DNA from: Thermomicrobiales bacterium
GTDB taxonomy: Bacteria; Chloroflexota; Chloroflexia; Thermomicrobiales; UBA6265
Assembly: GCA_023957115.1 (NCBI GenBank)
Contig: JAMLHN010000001.1
Span: 218,708-282,707, forward strand
Direction of reading: 5' to 3'
Length of the DNA stretch: 64,000 nucleotides
Made by a program: the position numbers and the translations under genes
In this document: piece by piece, positions 34,273 through 42,770 of the stretch
Layout of the letters: each line of letters starts with the position of its first letter
Position numbering within the stretch: position 1 is the stretch's first letter
The notes under the pieces: generated by a model
Told to the model about the DNA's origin: nothing
Seen by the model: only the letters and a program-made list of their open reading frames with translations
Database searches by the model: none

Positions 34273-35535
34273 CTACGAACACCAATCCCGCGCCGCGATG
34301 GCGACCGCTTTGGCGCAGGTCAGCATATCGGCAATCGCAACTGATTCGTTGGGGGCGTGTGCTCCACTGACATCATCGGCGCCGTACATCACGCATGGGA
34401 TGCCGGCAATGTTGATGAAATGCCGCATGTCGGCCCCGTAGGTTACGCCCTTGATGGACGGCGTGTCTCCGGTGACCGCCCGATGTGCGGCAGAAACCGC
34501 ATCGACCAGCTCATGGCCGGCCGAGATCTCCGACGGGGCGAACTGCCCGCTGAACCATTCGACGCGGGGCGGGTGCTCGGCCAGCCAGGGGTCCCGGCTG
34601 GCGGCGTTCATGACGACCTCAATGAATTCTGCCTTGAATTGCTCGAGGGTCTCGCCGGGAACCAGCCCCGCCCGGCCCTCGGCAATCAGCCAATCGGGTA
34701 CGGACGACGGCCATGCGCCAGACCGGATCACGCCGACATTGATCGGAATCTTGTTTTCGATCTCGGCATAGAGCGGATGATCGATCGTGCGGTTGCGCTC
34801 GGCTTCGAAGTCGAGCAGTGCCTGGAAGATCGGAATGAAGAGCTCGAAGGCGCTGATCCCTTCGTTGCGCGCGGCGCCATGCGCCGATTTGCCCGGGACA
34901 TGAATTCTGAAGACGAGCGAGCCACCCTGGGCGACGACGATCGAGAAAGCGGTTGGCTCGGTAATGATGCATGCGTCGGCGGTATACCCACGCAGGATGG
35001 ACGCGAGCGCTCCCGCACCGCCGTCCTCTTCCGAGATCACGCTTTCGACGATCAGGTCGCCCTTTGGCTGCCAACCGATCTCCCGCAGTGCGGCGACCGC
35101 GATGATGTTCGAAACGACGCCCGATTTCATATCGAGCGAACCACGCCCAAACACCCGGCCATCCAGAATCTCGGCCGAGAACGGATCGACGACCCATTGG
35201 TCCCGTACCCCAGGTTCGACGGTGTCGATATGACCGTTCAGGATGAGCGACGTTCCACCGCCCGATCCGCCCCAACGGCCGACGACATTCGGCCGGCCGG
35301 CAAGCGTGTCGAACGCGCCGACGTGTTCGCTATACGGAGCCAGCTCTTCGGCCGAGGGATCCCAAACATCGACATCCAAGCCGATCTCGGTCATGGCGGC
35401 CGCGACGAGCTGCTGGACCGCCCCTTCGTCACCAGTCAGACTCGGGGTGCGCACCAGCGCCTGCAGCAACGCGATGGCGCGCGGTGCAATCCGGTCGACG
35501 GCGTCGATTACCTGTTGGTCGGTTGGTGCGGTCAT
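34273..35535 (-). CDS. M20-family peptidase (ArgE/DapE-like deacylase)
   Basis: 420-residue zinc amidohydrolase. Metal ligands occur in LILNGHIDTVEPG (His and the following Asp), GRGSLDMKSGVVSNI (Asp) and VISEEDGGAGA (catalytic Glu and metal Glu); a C-terminal His lies in the GADMRHFIN region. The central dimerisation or lid domain is present. Members act on N-acyl amino acids, dipeptides or succinyl-diaminopimelate. ATG at 35535 has GCGGAGAC upstream. It follows the CHAD genes by 37 bases on the same strand. Confidence 0.9.
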   Translation of the reverse strand: MTAPTDQQVIDAVDRIAPRAIALLQALVRTPSLTGDEGAVQQLVAAAMTEIGLDVDVWDPSAEELAPYSEHVGAFDTLAGRPNVVGRWGGSGGGTSLILNGHIDTVEPGVRDQWVVDPFSAEILDGRVFGRGSLDMKSGVVSNIIAVAALREIGWQPKGDLIVESVISEEDGGAGALASILRGYTADACIITEPTAFSIVVAQGGSLVFRIHVPGKSAHGAARNEGISAFELFIPIFQALLDFEAERNRTIDHPLYAEIENKIPINVGVIRSGAWPSSVPDWLIAEGRAGLVPGETLEQFKAEFIEVVMNAASRDPWLAEHPPRVEWFSGQFAPSEISAGHELVDAVSAAHRAVTGDTPSIKGVTYGADMRHFINIAGIPCVMYGADDVSGAHAPNESVAIADMLTCAKAVAIAARDWCS

Positions 35536-35572
35536 CGATGTCTCCGCGATGTCAGATTCGATTAAGATTCGA

Positions 35573-36145
35573 TTACAGGAAGGGATTTCTCGTCGAGGAG
35601 AGCCGGGCCAGGTCGTCGCGCATCCCTTCGAGCGCGAATCGATCCCACAATGACTTGAATTCACGATACGCCGCCTGGCGATCGGCATGGTCTCGGGTCA
35701 GCAGCCCATACAGCCCACTTTGTGGCGCGTCGGGTGGCGGTCGCAGAATGGCTGTGGTCAATGCTCGATAGGTGGACGGATGTGAAGAGGCGAGCGCTCG
35801 ATTGAGGGTTTCGAGCTCTTCCCGCGCAAGTTCCACCAGTTCATCGGAGGTCAGCTCGATGCGGACATCCAGATCGTGCAGGTTTCCCAAGGCTTCTTGA
35901 ATTGTCTTCACCCGGTTGATTTGTCGTTTGCCTTCGTCGCCAAAGACGCCGGCGAAAAGCTCGAGCGTATAGCGGAGGCGTTTGGCGGAGATGCGCAGAT
36001 CGTGCAGCTCGGTGGTTGCCAGCGGGTCGGAGACAATGGGCTCATACGAATAGTACTCACCAATGCGAACTCGCAGGATGGCGCGCGCATTGACATCGAC
36101 CGGAGCGTCAACAACGAGGTTCTTGACCTGCCACGCTTTGCTCAT
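35573..36145 (-). CDS. Half-length CHAD domain protein (C-terminal half)
   Basis: 190-residue helical protein with one CHAD-type repeat. The conserved cationic helix is TELHDLRISAKRLRYTLELF at about residues 45-64, and KTIQEALGNLHDLDVRI is the second family block. CHAD domains bind polyphosphate and usually contain two such four-helix repeats in a single chain of about 280 residues. Here the ATG (36143-36145) overlaps the stop of the preceding half in an ATGA, so the two halves are probably made together and associate. Together with the Ppx-like gene upstream this suggests a polyphosphate-linked unit. Confidence 0.85.
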   Translation of the reverse strand: MSKAWQVKNLVVDAPVDVNARAILRVRIGEYYSYEPIVSDPLATTELHDLRISAKRLRYTLELFAGVFGDEGKRQINRVKTIQEALGNLHDLDVRIELTSDELVELAREELETLNRALASSHPSTYRALTTAILRPPPDAPQSGLYGLLTRDHADRQAAYREFKSLWDRFALEGMRDDLARLSSTRNPFL

Positions 36146-36600
36146 TCGCTTTTCGTCGCTTGTTCGACTGGAAAGCGGCGGCGCGTTTCATCTCGGAGAT
36201 TGTCTGATGCGAGCTTATTCAGAAACTGTTCCATCTCTGCGCGGGCCTCCGTGCGTTCAGCCTCGATGCGGGCGATGAGCCGGTCGATTCCCGGCCGCTC
36301 GTTTGGGGGAGCCGATTCGCGCGTCGCCAGCAGGTGTTCGATCATGACATCGCGATCGCGGACCTCGCCAAGCTCGGAGGTGATCGCTTTGGCGGTGCGA
36401 TGCAACGGCCGATACCAGGAGGCCGGAAATGCGGGCTCGGCAACGTCCATGGCTGCGCGCAGGCGTCTCGAGGCGACGCGCACATCATGGACCCCTTCGA
36501 TGTCCGCTCCTTCGATCGCACGCGGAATCGCTTCCCAGACGGATTCCCACCGCTCCCCGATGAGGGAGCGCATCGCGTCTCGATACGATATTTCGGTCAC
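36142..36600 (-). CDS. Half-length CHAD domain protein (N-terminal half)
   Basis: 152-residue partner carrying the first CHAD repeat: VHDVRVASRRLRAAMDVAEP at about residues 37-56, followed by AITSELGEVRDRDVMIEHL, equivalent to the LGxxRDxxV block of full CHAD proteins. The start is GTG at 36600, sharing one base with the TAG stop of the Ppx-like gene (TAGTG), and the stop overlaps the next ATG. A frameshift in an ancestral single gene would explain the arrangement, but both boundaries look like functional start/stop overlaps. Confidence 0.83.
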   Translation of the reverse strand: MTEISYRDAMRSLIGERWESVWEAIPRAIEGADIEGVHDVRVASRRLRAAMDVAEPAFPASWYRPLHRTAKAITSELGEVRDRDVMIEHLLATRESAPPNERPGIDRLIARIEAERTEARAEMEQFLNKLASDNLRDETRRRFPVEQATKSE

Positions 36601-37508
36601 TAGATCTCTCCTGAGCAGGCAAGACGGAGCAGCCCTGCTCGAATGCCGCTCGGCGCCCCGATGACCAGGGTCGGGTGAGAGAGATCGGCGACCGCCAAGG
36701 CGGCAGCAATACCCGCGGGAAGGACTTTCGCACGCTCGACGTTGATCTCGATACGACGCGAGAGCTCGACCGCGGTGACCGTCGATGTCGCCTTGAGCGC
36801 GTGTTCGATCATCGACACCGGAACGGGAAAGTCACGGGGGAGCAATCGTCCCAGGAACTCGCCCGTGCCACCGCCGACGACCAGGCGCGCCGATTGGGCG
36901 GGAAGATCGATGGGACCGATTCGTTCGCGAATCGTCTGCCGCATGGTTTGCAGAATTTCGAAATCCGGTGGATCGCCGGGGGGGAACTCGTCGGTTATCC
37001 GGCCGGAGCCAATGGGCAGCGAGATGCCAGAAACCATTTCGCCATCCACGGCCACGATGATCTCGGTACTTCCGCCGCCAATGTCGGCAACGACCATCGT
37101 TCCGTTCCGATCGATCGATCGGGAAAGTCCCAGAAATGTGAGCTCGACCTCACGCTCGCCGGGGATCGCCTGAATCGAGATCCCGGTATCCGTCGCGACG
37201 CGTTCGAGGAACGTCGAACCGTTGGCGGCAATACGAACGGCCTCCGTGGCGACCGCGATCAGGCGACATGCGCCGAGCGCTCGGGCCTGAATGGCCATCT
37301 CCTCGAGCGCGGCAAAGGTCGTTTCCATCCGGTCGTCGGCGAGCCTGCCGGTACGGTCGACCCCAGCCGAGAGTCTGGTTGTCGCTGAGCGCCAGGCGAA
37401 TTCGCGCGAAGATCCGTCATCTCCACATCGCCCGACTGACATTTTTACGGAGTTCGACCCGATATCGAAGACGGCGATGATCGAGCCAGGTTCCGCGGGT
37501 TGGATCAT
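36600..37508 (-). CDS. Ppx/GppA-family exopolyphosphatase-like protein
   Basis: 302-residue member of the actin-like ASKHA superfamily, hydrolysing polyphosphate ends or pppGpp. The phosphate-1 loop is AVFDIGSNSVKMSVGR, and the second phosphate block is VADIGGGSTEIIVAVDG. ATEAVRIAANGSTFLERV is the conserved catalytic-region helix. It consists of only the N-terminal catalytic part; the HD-like C-terminal domain of longer Ppx proteins is absent. ATG at 37508 was chosen because the family core starts there. It is followed by coupled CHAD genes, fitting a polyphosphate function. Confidence 0.9.
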   Translation of the reverse strand: MIQPAEPGSIIAVFDIGSNSVKMSVGRCGDDGSSREFAWRSATTRLSAGVDRTGRLADDRMETTFAALEEMAIQARALGACRLIAVATEAVRIAANGSTFLERVATDTGISIQAIPGEREVELTFLGLSRSIDRNGTMVVADIGGGSTEIIVAVDGEMVSGISLPIGSGRITDEFPPGDPPDFEILQTMRQTIRERIGPIDLPAQSARLVVGGGTGEFLGRLLPRDFPVPVSMIEHALKATSTVTAVELSRRIEINVERAKVLPAGIAAALAVADLSHPTLVIGAPSGIRAGLLRLACSGEI

Positions 37509-37558
37509 GGTGAAATGCCCCGAACGTTCCTCAGGTATCCCGTGCGCCGCCTCGGCCT

Positions 37559-37617
37559 GGGAAATGCAATGCGTCCGAAGGGTATGATAAATCAGCGGGC
37601 ATAGGGAAATGCATTTC
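37559..37617. promoter_or_regulatory. Divergent control region with palindrome and direct repeat
   Basis: Between ppx (minus) and the coiled-coil gene (plus). GGGAAATGCA occurs at 37559-37568 and again at 37604-37613; the second copy is part of the 12-bp palindrome GAAATGCATTTC (37606-37617). A plus-strand -10-like TATGATAAAT lies between them near 37583-37592. The layout suggests an operator controlling one or both genes. Confidence 0.45.
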
Positions 37618-37638
37618 GCCAAAAGGGGAACAGTGCGT

Positions 37639-38025
37639 GTGAAAGTACAAAACCCCAATCGACCGTTGGCAATGGTGGAATCCGCCGAAGCTGAACGAGC
37701 CTTGATCGAAGCGGAAGAACAAGCGGAGCGTGCGCTCGTCGAAGCCGAGCGCGCATACCGGCGCTCGCTCGAGCGGCTGGAGGCGGCCCAGCGACGGGTC
37801 GAGAAACGGAAGAAGGCATTCGAGCGCGCTCGCGCGGCACTCGACCAGTGTCAGCTCGAACGGGCATCGGGACCGTTGATCCGTCCCAAGGTCGTCGAAC
37901 GTCCTACGCTTCCGCGCCCCGCTCGTGACGATTCCCGTGCACGAGCGCGCGCCGCGAACACGAGCAAGCCGGCGCCATCTGGCGCCGGCCCGGATGCGTC
38001 TGATTCGAAATCAGGTGGTGCTTAG
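37639..38025 (+). CDS. Small coiled-coil hypothetical protein
   Basis: About 128 residues. The middle (ALVEAERAYRRSLERLEAAQ and onward) is a highly charged coiled coil rich in Glu, Arg and Ala; the C-terminal 45 residues are Pro/Arg/Ser-rich and probably disordered. No family was recognised. GTG at 37639 lies ten bases after AAAAGGGGAA; starts at 37633 or 37609 are possible. It is divergent from the Ppx-like gene. Its stop overlaps by three to four bases the stop of the convergent MauE/TlpA fusion gene. Confidence 0.7.
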   Translation: MKVQNPNRPLAMVESAEAERALIEAEEQAERALVEAERAYRRSLERLEAAQRRVEKRKKAFERARAALDQCQLERASGPLIRPKVVERPTLPRPARDDSRARARAANTSKPAPSGAGPDASDSKSGGA

Positions 38026-40016
38026 ACGGAGAGCGGTTGACCGGCCAGGGTCATTACGGCGGGAGCGCCAACGGCAACCTCCGATGCAATCTTGCCCTTG
38101 CCGTCCACAAGCACGGCCGACGGTGTGCCGCCTGCGCCGAACTTGCGACCGGTCGCAAAACCGTCATCCAGGAGAATGCGGGCGGGAATCTCCATTGCCT
38201 TGTTTGCGTCCGCGGTTCCTGTCGAGACCAGCACGATCTCGGGAGCGGTCTTCGGCTTCTCCTTGATCCACTGCTTGAGCTCGTCGGTCATTCGTTTGCA
38301 GAATCCGCAACCGGGATTCCAGAAGACCAACAGGGTGTCGGTGGTGTGACGCAGGAGATCGAACTCCTTGCCATCGAGATCCTTGAGCTTGACGTCCGGA
38401 GCCTTGTCGCCCTTCTTGGCCGCGGGAACCGCCGGAGCAGCCGGTGCTTGCGGCTGCGGTTTCTTGCCCGATGCAAGTGCGATGACATTCGGACCGCCGA
38501 CGGTCACCTCCGAGGCGACCTTGCCGGTGGGATCGATCAGGATTGCGGACGGCGTGCCGGTTGCCCCGAACTTCCGTCCGGTGCTGAACCCTTCATCGAG
38601 AACGGTGACTGAGGAAAGCCCCATCGCCTTGTTGGCCTCGGCAGTACCGGTGGAGACCAGGACGAGCTCCGGCGCACCCGCGGGCTTGTCATTTTCCCAG
38701 GCTTTGAGATCGTCGGTCATCTTCTTGCAGAAGCCGCACCCCGGATTCCAAAAAACGAGCAGTGCCTGCTTGCCTTTGAAGTCCGCCAGTTTGACGGTCT
38801 TGCCATCGAGGTCGGGAAGCTCGAATTCTGGAGCGGCTTGCCCGACCAGACTCGGACGTGCGGGCGCTGCCGGCGCCTGGGCGGAGGGAGCCGCCCCACC
38901 GTTTGCGGCAACGCCAGCGGCGGCCGCAGGTCGTGCGGCCGCAAGGCCGGTTGCGCTACCGAGCAACTGGCGAATGGCGTCACCGCCGCCGGAGACTGGA
39001 CTGGCGATCCTTCCGTTGCGGTCGATCAAGACCGCCGACGGGGTGCCAACCGCCTTGTACTCATTCGAAACCGATCGATTCTCCTGCAGGAGAATGGTGG
39101 AGATACCATGCTCGGCCGCCTTGACGCGATTCTCTTCGGGCGATCCGGACGAGATGAGCGCGATGTTCAGCTTGCCGGCGTGCTCTCGCTGCCATTTGCC
39201 GATGTCGGGCAGAAGCGCATTGCACGGCCCGCAGTTCGGGTCGGTGAAGAGCAGCATGGTTGGTAGGCCATTGGACCGAACGGCGTCGAGGGTCAGAACC
39301 TCGCCATGCAGACCTTCGAGCTTGAATCCCGGAGCTGCTGTGCCGACCGGGAGCCCAAATGCCGGGCTTCCCGGCGCGGCCCCGGTAGGCGCCGCTGCCA
39401 AACCGGCCGCCCCATTTTGCTGGAGTGCTTCGATGGTGTCGAGCCGCAGCAACACCCGCCCGTTTTGTCCCAGAAGATGAACCAGAATGTAGGCGATCAC
39501 CGCAACAGCAGCGATCAATCCAATGCCAACAATGGTTGCGATGATTTCGAACGTGCTCAAATCGCCCATCCATCCCAGCAGGCTCGCGCCCGCGTTACCA
39601 TGCGAAAACGACCATCGATCTGTGCCAAAGAGAAGTACGAAAAGCGCAAGGGCGGCCAGCAGACCATTTCGGATCAGCGTGCGAGGACCCGCCGGCTCCG
39701 AGTGAATTTGACCGAAACAATGACAATCGGGCGCCCGGCCCTTGGACATGTTGTACGCAATACCGGCGATGAATGCGGCCAGCAGCACCAACGAGAGGAG
39801 TGCCCCCCACCAGGCGGTTCTGGTGGGAATCAGCAGAAGAGCCGCGGCGACTTCCGCAGCTGGCAGCAGAATGGCTGCCGGACCGGCAAGCGACTCCGGC
39901 ACGCCGAAATCGCGCATTGCCTTGCGGGAACCGGCCAGATCGAGAAATTTGCCGACCGCCGCCACAAGAAAGGTGATGACCAGGATGAGTCGGGCGAGAA
40001 GCAGAATGTATTCCAT
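38022..40016 (-). CDS. MauE/DoxX-like membrane domain fused to three TlpA-type thioredoxin domains
   Basis: 664-residue fusion. Residues 1-135 form a MauE/DoxX-like four-helix membrane domain with the cysteine motif DCHCFG at 97-102. A further helix lies at about 156-182. Three redoxin domains follow with active sites CGPC (262-265), CGFC (427-430) and CGFC (570-573), each followed by a cis-proline block GTPS or GGTPS (about 325, 487 and 630). Ala/Pro linkers separate them (about 355-388 and 517-533). Domains two and three are near copies. It is likely to move electrons through the membrane to extracytoplasmic thiol partners. ATG at 40016. Confidence 0.88.
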   Translation of the reverse strand: MEYILLLARLILVITFLVAAVGKFLDLAGSRKAMRDFGVPESLAGPAAILLPAAEVAAALLLIPTRTAWWGALLSLVLLAAFIAGIAYNMSKGRAPDCHCFGQIHSEPAGPRTLIRNGLLAALALFVLLFGTDRWSFSHGNAGASLLGWMGDLSTFEIIATIVGIGLIAAVAVIAYILVHLLGQNGRVLLRLDTIEALQQNGAAGLAAAPTGAAPGSPAFGLPVGTAAPGFKLEGLHGEVLTLDAVRSNGLPTMLLFTDPNCGPCNALLPDIGKWQREHAGKLNIALISSGSPEENRVKAAEHGISTILLQENRSVSNEYKAVGTPSAVLIDRNGRIASPVSGGGDAIRQLLGSATGLAAARPAAAAGVAANGGAAPSAQAPAAPARPSLVGQAAPEFELPDLDGKTVKLADFKGKQALLVFWNPGCGFCKKMTDDLKAWENDKPAGAPELVLVSTGTAEANKAMGLSSVTVLDEGFSTGRKFGATGTPSAILIDPTGKVASEVTVGGPNVIALASGKKPQPQAPAAPAVPAAKKGDKAPDVKLKDLDGKEFDLLRHTTDTLLVFWNPGCGFCKRMTDELKQWIKEKPKTAPEIVLVSTGTADANKAMEIPARILLDDGFATGRKFGAGGTPSAVLVDGKGKIASEVAVGAPAVMTLAGQPLSV

Positions 40017-40186
40017 CAGAATCCCCCGGGCGCTAACGCGCGCGGCGTCTGTGCGAACCGATTGCAGCGGAAGCGAAGTTACAAGATTCTAGCATCTTAT
40101 GAATCGTACACTCCGTTTGTTGAGGAATAAAGGGGGCCTGCACCAATGGGCAGGGTATCAGGAGAATCGTCGGCAAAGGTGGCCAT

Positions 40187-41134
40187 GTGACAGACTCCGG
40201 CGCGGCGTCAAACGACCTGATGGACGGAATTGTGGTCCGGGCGCATGGTAAGTGGTACACCGTCGAAGTCCCGGGGTCGGACACGGTTTGGCTGGCTACG
40301 CCCAAGGGGACCTTGAAACGCGGCCGGCAGCTCTCCGATCCGGTCGTCGTTGGCGATCGGGTGCGTATTACCGACGCCGGAGATGGTGAGGCGCGGATCG
40401 AAGAAGTAGCCGAGCGGCGCTCGGTGCTCGTCCGGCCACAACGGGGCTCGACGGTCAACGAACAGATTCTGCTGGCCAATCTCGATCAGGCGCTGTTCGT
40501 TTTTTCCGTTACCCATCCAGTTCCCCACCGGCGCATGCTGGACCGCTTTCTCATCCTGGCGGAAGATCGCGGACTCCCGGCGATGGTCGGGGTCAACAAG
40601 ATCGATCTGGACCAGCGGCTTCCGTCGGGCGAGCTCCTGTCCCGGTCGATTTTTCGCGACTACGAGTCGATCTACCCAGTCTTCTACTTCTCTGCCGACA
40701 CGGGAGCGGGGATTCCGGAGCTTCGGGCGGCGATGCAGGACAAGACGACCGTCCTCACCGGACCGTCGGGGGTTGGCAAGTCGAGCATTCTGAATGCGTT
40801 GGGGGCCGAGCGGGTGCGGGAGGTCGGCGCCGTGTCCGACGCAACCGGAAAAGGCCGGCACACCACCACCTCGGCCGAGCTGATTCGTCTGGACGGCACG
40901 ACGTATGTCGCCGATACACCCGGTATCCGCTCGCTTGCAATGCATGGTGTGGCGTCCGACGAGCTCGATCGGCTGTTCCGGGAGTTTCAGCCGTATCTGG
41001 GCGCCTGCTACTACGCCGATTGCAAGCATCTGACCGAACCGGGTTGCGCCATCCTCGACGCGGTCACCGACGGCGCAATCGCCCGGGAACGGTATGAGAG
41101 CTATGCCGCGCTTCGGCGTGGCGATCGGGACTAG
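40187..41134 (+). CDS. rsgA: Ribosome small subunit-dependent GTPase A
   Basis: 315-residue GTPase that assists late maturation of the 30S subunit. The order is OB-fold (residues about 12-85), circularly permuted GTPase with G4 VNKID at 136-140 ahead of G1 GPSGVGKS at 192-199, then G3 DTPG (about 243-246), and a C-terminal zinc site C274-x4-C279-x-H281-x5-C287. The switch segment TGKGRHTTT is present. GTG at 40187 was chosen; ATG at 40220 is an alternative. It is convergent with the FAD oxidoreductase, with seven bases between stops. Confidence 0.96.
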   Translation: MTDSGAASNDLMDGIVVRAHGKWYTVEVPGSDTVWLATPKGTLKRGRQLSDPVVVGDRVRITDAGDGEARIEEVAERRSVLVRPQRGSTVNEQILLANLDQALFVFSVTHPVPHRRMLDRFLILAEDRGLPAMVGVNKIDLDQRLPSGELLSRSIFRDYESIYPVFYFSADTGAGIPELRAAMQDKTTVLTGPSGVGKSSILNALGAERVREVGAVSDATGKGRHTTTSAELIRLDGTTYVADTPGIRSLAMHGVASDELDRLFREFQPYLGACYYADCKHLTEPGCAILDAVTDGAIARERYESYAALRRGDRD

Positions 41135-41141
41135 CCCGTCC

Positions 41142-42365
41142 CTAACGAACGATCGATTCTTCCGGAGACTCACCGTACTGAAACGCATCCACCCACGGTT
41201 GCCCTTCGGCAAACCGCGAGGCTCGGAACGGCGTCATGTCCATCAACTTCGGCTCGCCGTCCGCAATCCACTCGGCCAGGATCTGTCCAATAGCCGGCGA
41301 CGTCTTGAACGACGTGCCGCTATCCCCGGTCATGACGAAGAGACCGTCGTACTGATCCAGTTTGTCGACGATCGGGTGGCCATCCGGGCTCTGCATATAG
41401 ACCCCCGTCCAGCCGCCGCGCATCGTCGAATGGGCAAACGCCGGAAAACGGCGTGCCAGTGCCTCTCGGGCCGCATCGATATACCATTGCTCGACCGACT
41501 CCTCGAAATCCGATGGATGGGTGCCGTCCCGGTCGCCGATCGTGACGCCAATCAACGTTGTCGTGGGCGTCACGGGGGCAATCCAGGCCCGGTTCACCGA
41601 ATCGATGACGACGCGATGCCGCCGGTTCGAGGGAAGATCGAACGGATGGCGAAAGATGACCACGCGCGATCGACGCGGGAAGAGTCCGAGATCGATCCCG
41701 AGCGGACCGAGCAGCGTATTGGCAAAGGCGCCGGCAGCCAGAAGCACCACCGGCGTGGAAATCGTTCCGGCCACGGTCTCGACCCCGGTGATCTTCCCTC
41801 CGGCAGTGAGCACGCGGGTTGCCTCGATGCCGGTTAGGATGGATGCACCGCGCTTTTCGGCTGCCCGGGCAAACCCGAATGCCGTGGCGTTCGAATCGGC
41901 GAATCCCGAGGACGGTTCATAGGCCGCAATCGTCACATCATCGGTTCGAATGAATGGCTCGATGAAGGAGATTTCATCTGGGGTGACGAGCATAGTGTCA
42001 CCGCCGAGCTCTCGTTGCATCGCCACGTTCTTGCGCAGGGCTTCTTCGTCACCGGGCGAAACCAGGCGCAGAAAACCAACCGGTTCGAATCCGGGATCGC
42101 CGGCGCCCACCTGCTCGGCCCACGAGCGAAAGATACGCATGCTGTGCAGGGCCAGCTGGGTCTCCTGGGGATTCGTATAGTGCGCGCGCACGAGCGCGCC
42201 CGATTTCCCGGTTGCCCCGGCCGCGATATGCGATCGCTCCAGAACGACGGGGCGAATCCCTTTGCGGGTAAGCTGATACGCGGCGGACAGGCCGTTGACC
42301 CCAGCGCCGATGATGACCGCTTCCGCGGTCGCGGGGAGCGCGGGCGAGTTGAGTTCGGTTGACAT
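41142..42365 (-). CDS. FAD-dependent amine/amino-acid oxidoreductase (DAO family)
   Basis: 407-residue flavoprotein of the glycine/sarcosine oxidase-like DAO group. The FAD-binding dinucleotide fold is at the N-terminus: AVIIGAGVNGLSAAYQLTRK (about residues 16-35). GKSGALVRAHYTNPQE, then GVETVAGTISTPVVLLAAGA and the C-terminal GVYMQSPDGHPIVDKLDQYD and FVMTGDSGTSFKTSPAIGQI are typical. ATG at 42365 is placed by a perfect AGGAGG upstream; the open frame beyond it to 43049 is not family-like. Likely oxidises a secondary amine or amino acid. Confidence 0.92.
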   Translation of the reverse strand: MSTELNSPALPATAEAVIIGAGVNGLSAAYQLTRKGIRPVVLERSHIAAGATGKSGALVRAHYTNPQETQLALHSMRIFRSWAEQVGAGDPGFEPVGFLRLVSPGDEEALRKNVAMQRELGGDTMLVTPDEISFIEPFIRTDDVTIAAYEPSSGFADSNATAFGFARAAEKRGASILTGIEATRVLTAGGKITGVETVAGTISTPVVLLAAGAFANTLLGPLGIDLGLFPRRSRVVIFRHPFDLPSNRRHRVVIDSVNRAWIAPVTPTTTLIGVTIGDRDGTHPSDFEESVEQWYIDAAREALARRFPAFAHSTMRGGWTGVYMQSPDGHPIVDKLDQYDGLFVMTGDSGTSFKTSPAIGQILAEWIADGEPKLMDMTPFRASRFAEGQPWVDAFQYGESPEESIVR

Positions 42366-42434
42366 CGTGGCTTCCTCCTGACGGGATTCTACGTTCCGGG
42401 ACGGAGAAGCGATGATGCGGGATGACGTTTCCTC

Positions 42435-42770
42435 ATGCGTGAGCGCCGGCAGATATCCAATGACAAGGTGGACGAGCTGATCGTTTTCCTGACGCCGTAC
42501 ATTCGTTCGTTGCTCGAACGAGTCGAGGCCGATGAGTTCACGACCACGCAATTCATCGACGTCATGCTGCTCGACCCGCAGACGGAAATCGCCTATCAGC
42601 AGGCGATGGCGGAATGGGGGGAGCAGCCGAACCAGGCGCGCATGGTCATCCACGGACAGGTGATCCCCGCTGCCATGCGTGCGTCCGGGATGGTCGATTG
42701 GATTGGCTTCGCCCATGAGGAAGAAGATCCGTGGGCGGTTCCAGCTTGGTGGAAGCTCAAGACGCCCTAA
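42435..42770 (+). CDS. Hypothetical protein, 111 residues
   Basis: Acidic, soluble and probably helical protein (NDKVDELIVFLTPYIRSLLE, then DEFTTTQFIDVMLLDPQTEI). The C-terminal VDWIGFAHEEEDPWAVPAWW is rich in Trp and acidic residues. No family was recognised. It is transcribed divergently from the FAD oxidoreductase, with 69 bases between starts and weak ribosome-binding sequence. The balanced amino-acid composition and third-position GC bias support a real gene. Confidence 0.65.
   Translation: MRERRQISNDKVDELIVFLTPYIRSLLERVEADEFTTTQFIDVMLLDPQTEIAYQQAMAEWGEQPNQARMVIHGQVIPAAMRASGMVDWIGFAHEEEDPWAVPAWWKLKTP

Noticed and set aside
36142..36145. CHAD split as a simple sequencing frameshift
   Set aside because: Not adopted because the break has proper ATGA start/stop overlap and each half keeps a complete helical repeat, but it cannot be excluded without relatives.
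42082..42092. GGTTCGAATCC, a perfect tRNA T-arm-like sequence
   Set aside because: It lies inside the FAD oxidoreductase coding frame and no cloverleaf can be formed around it.
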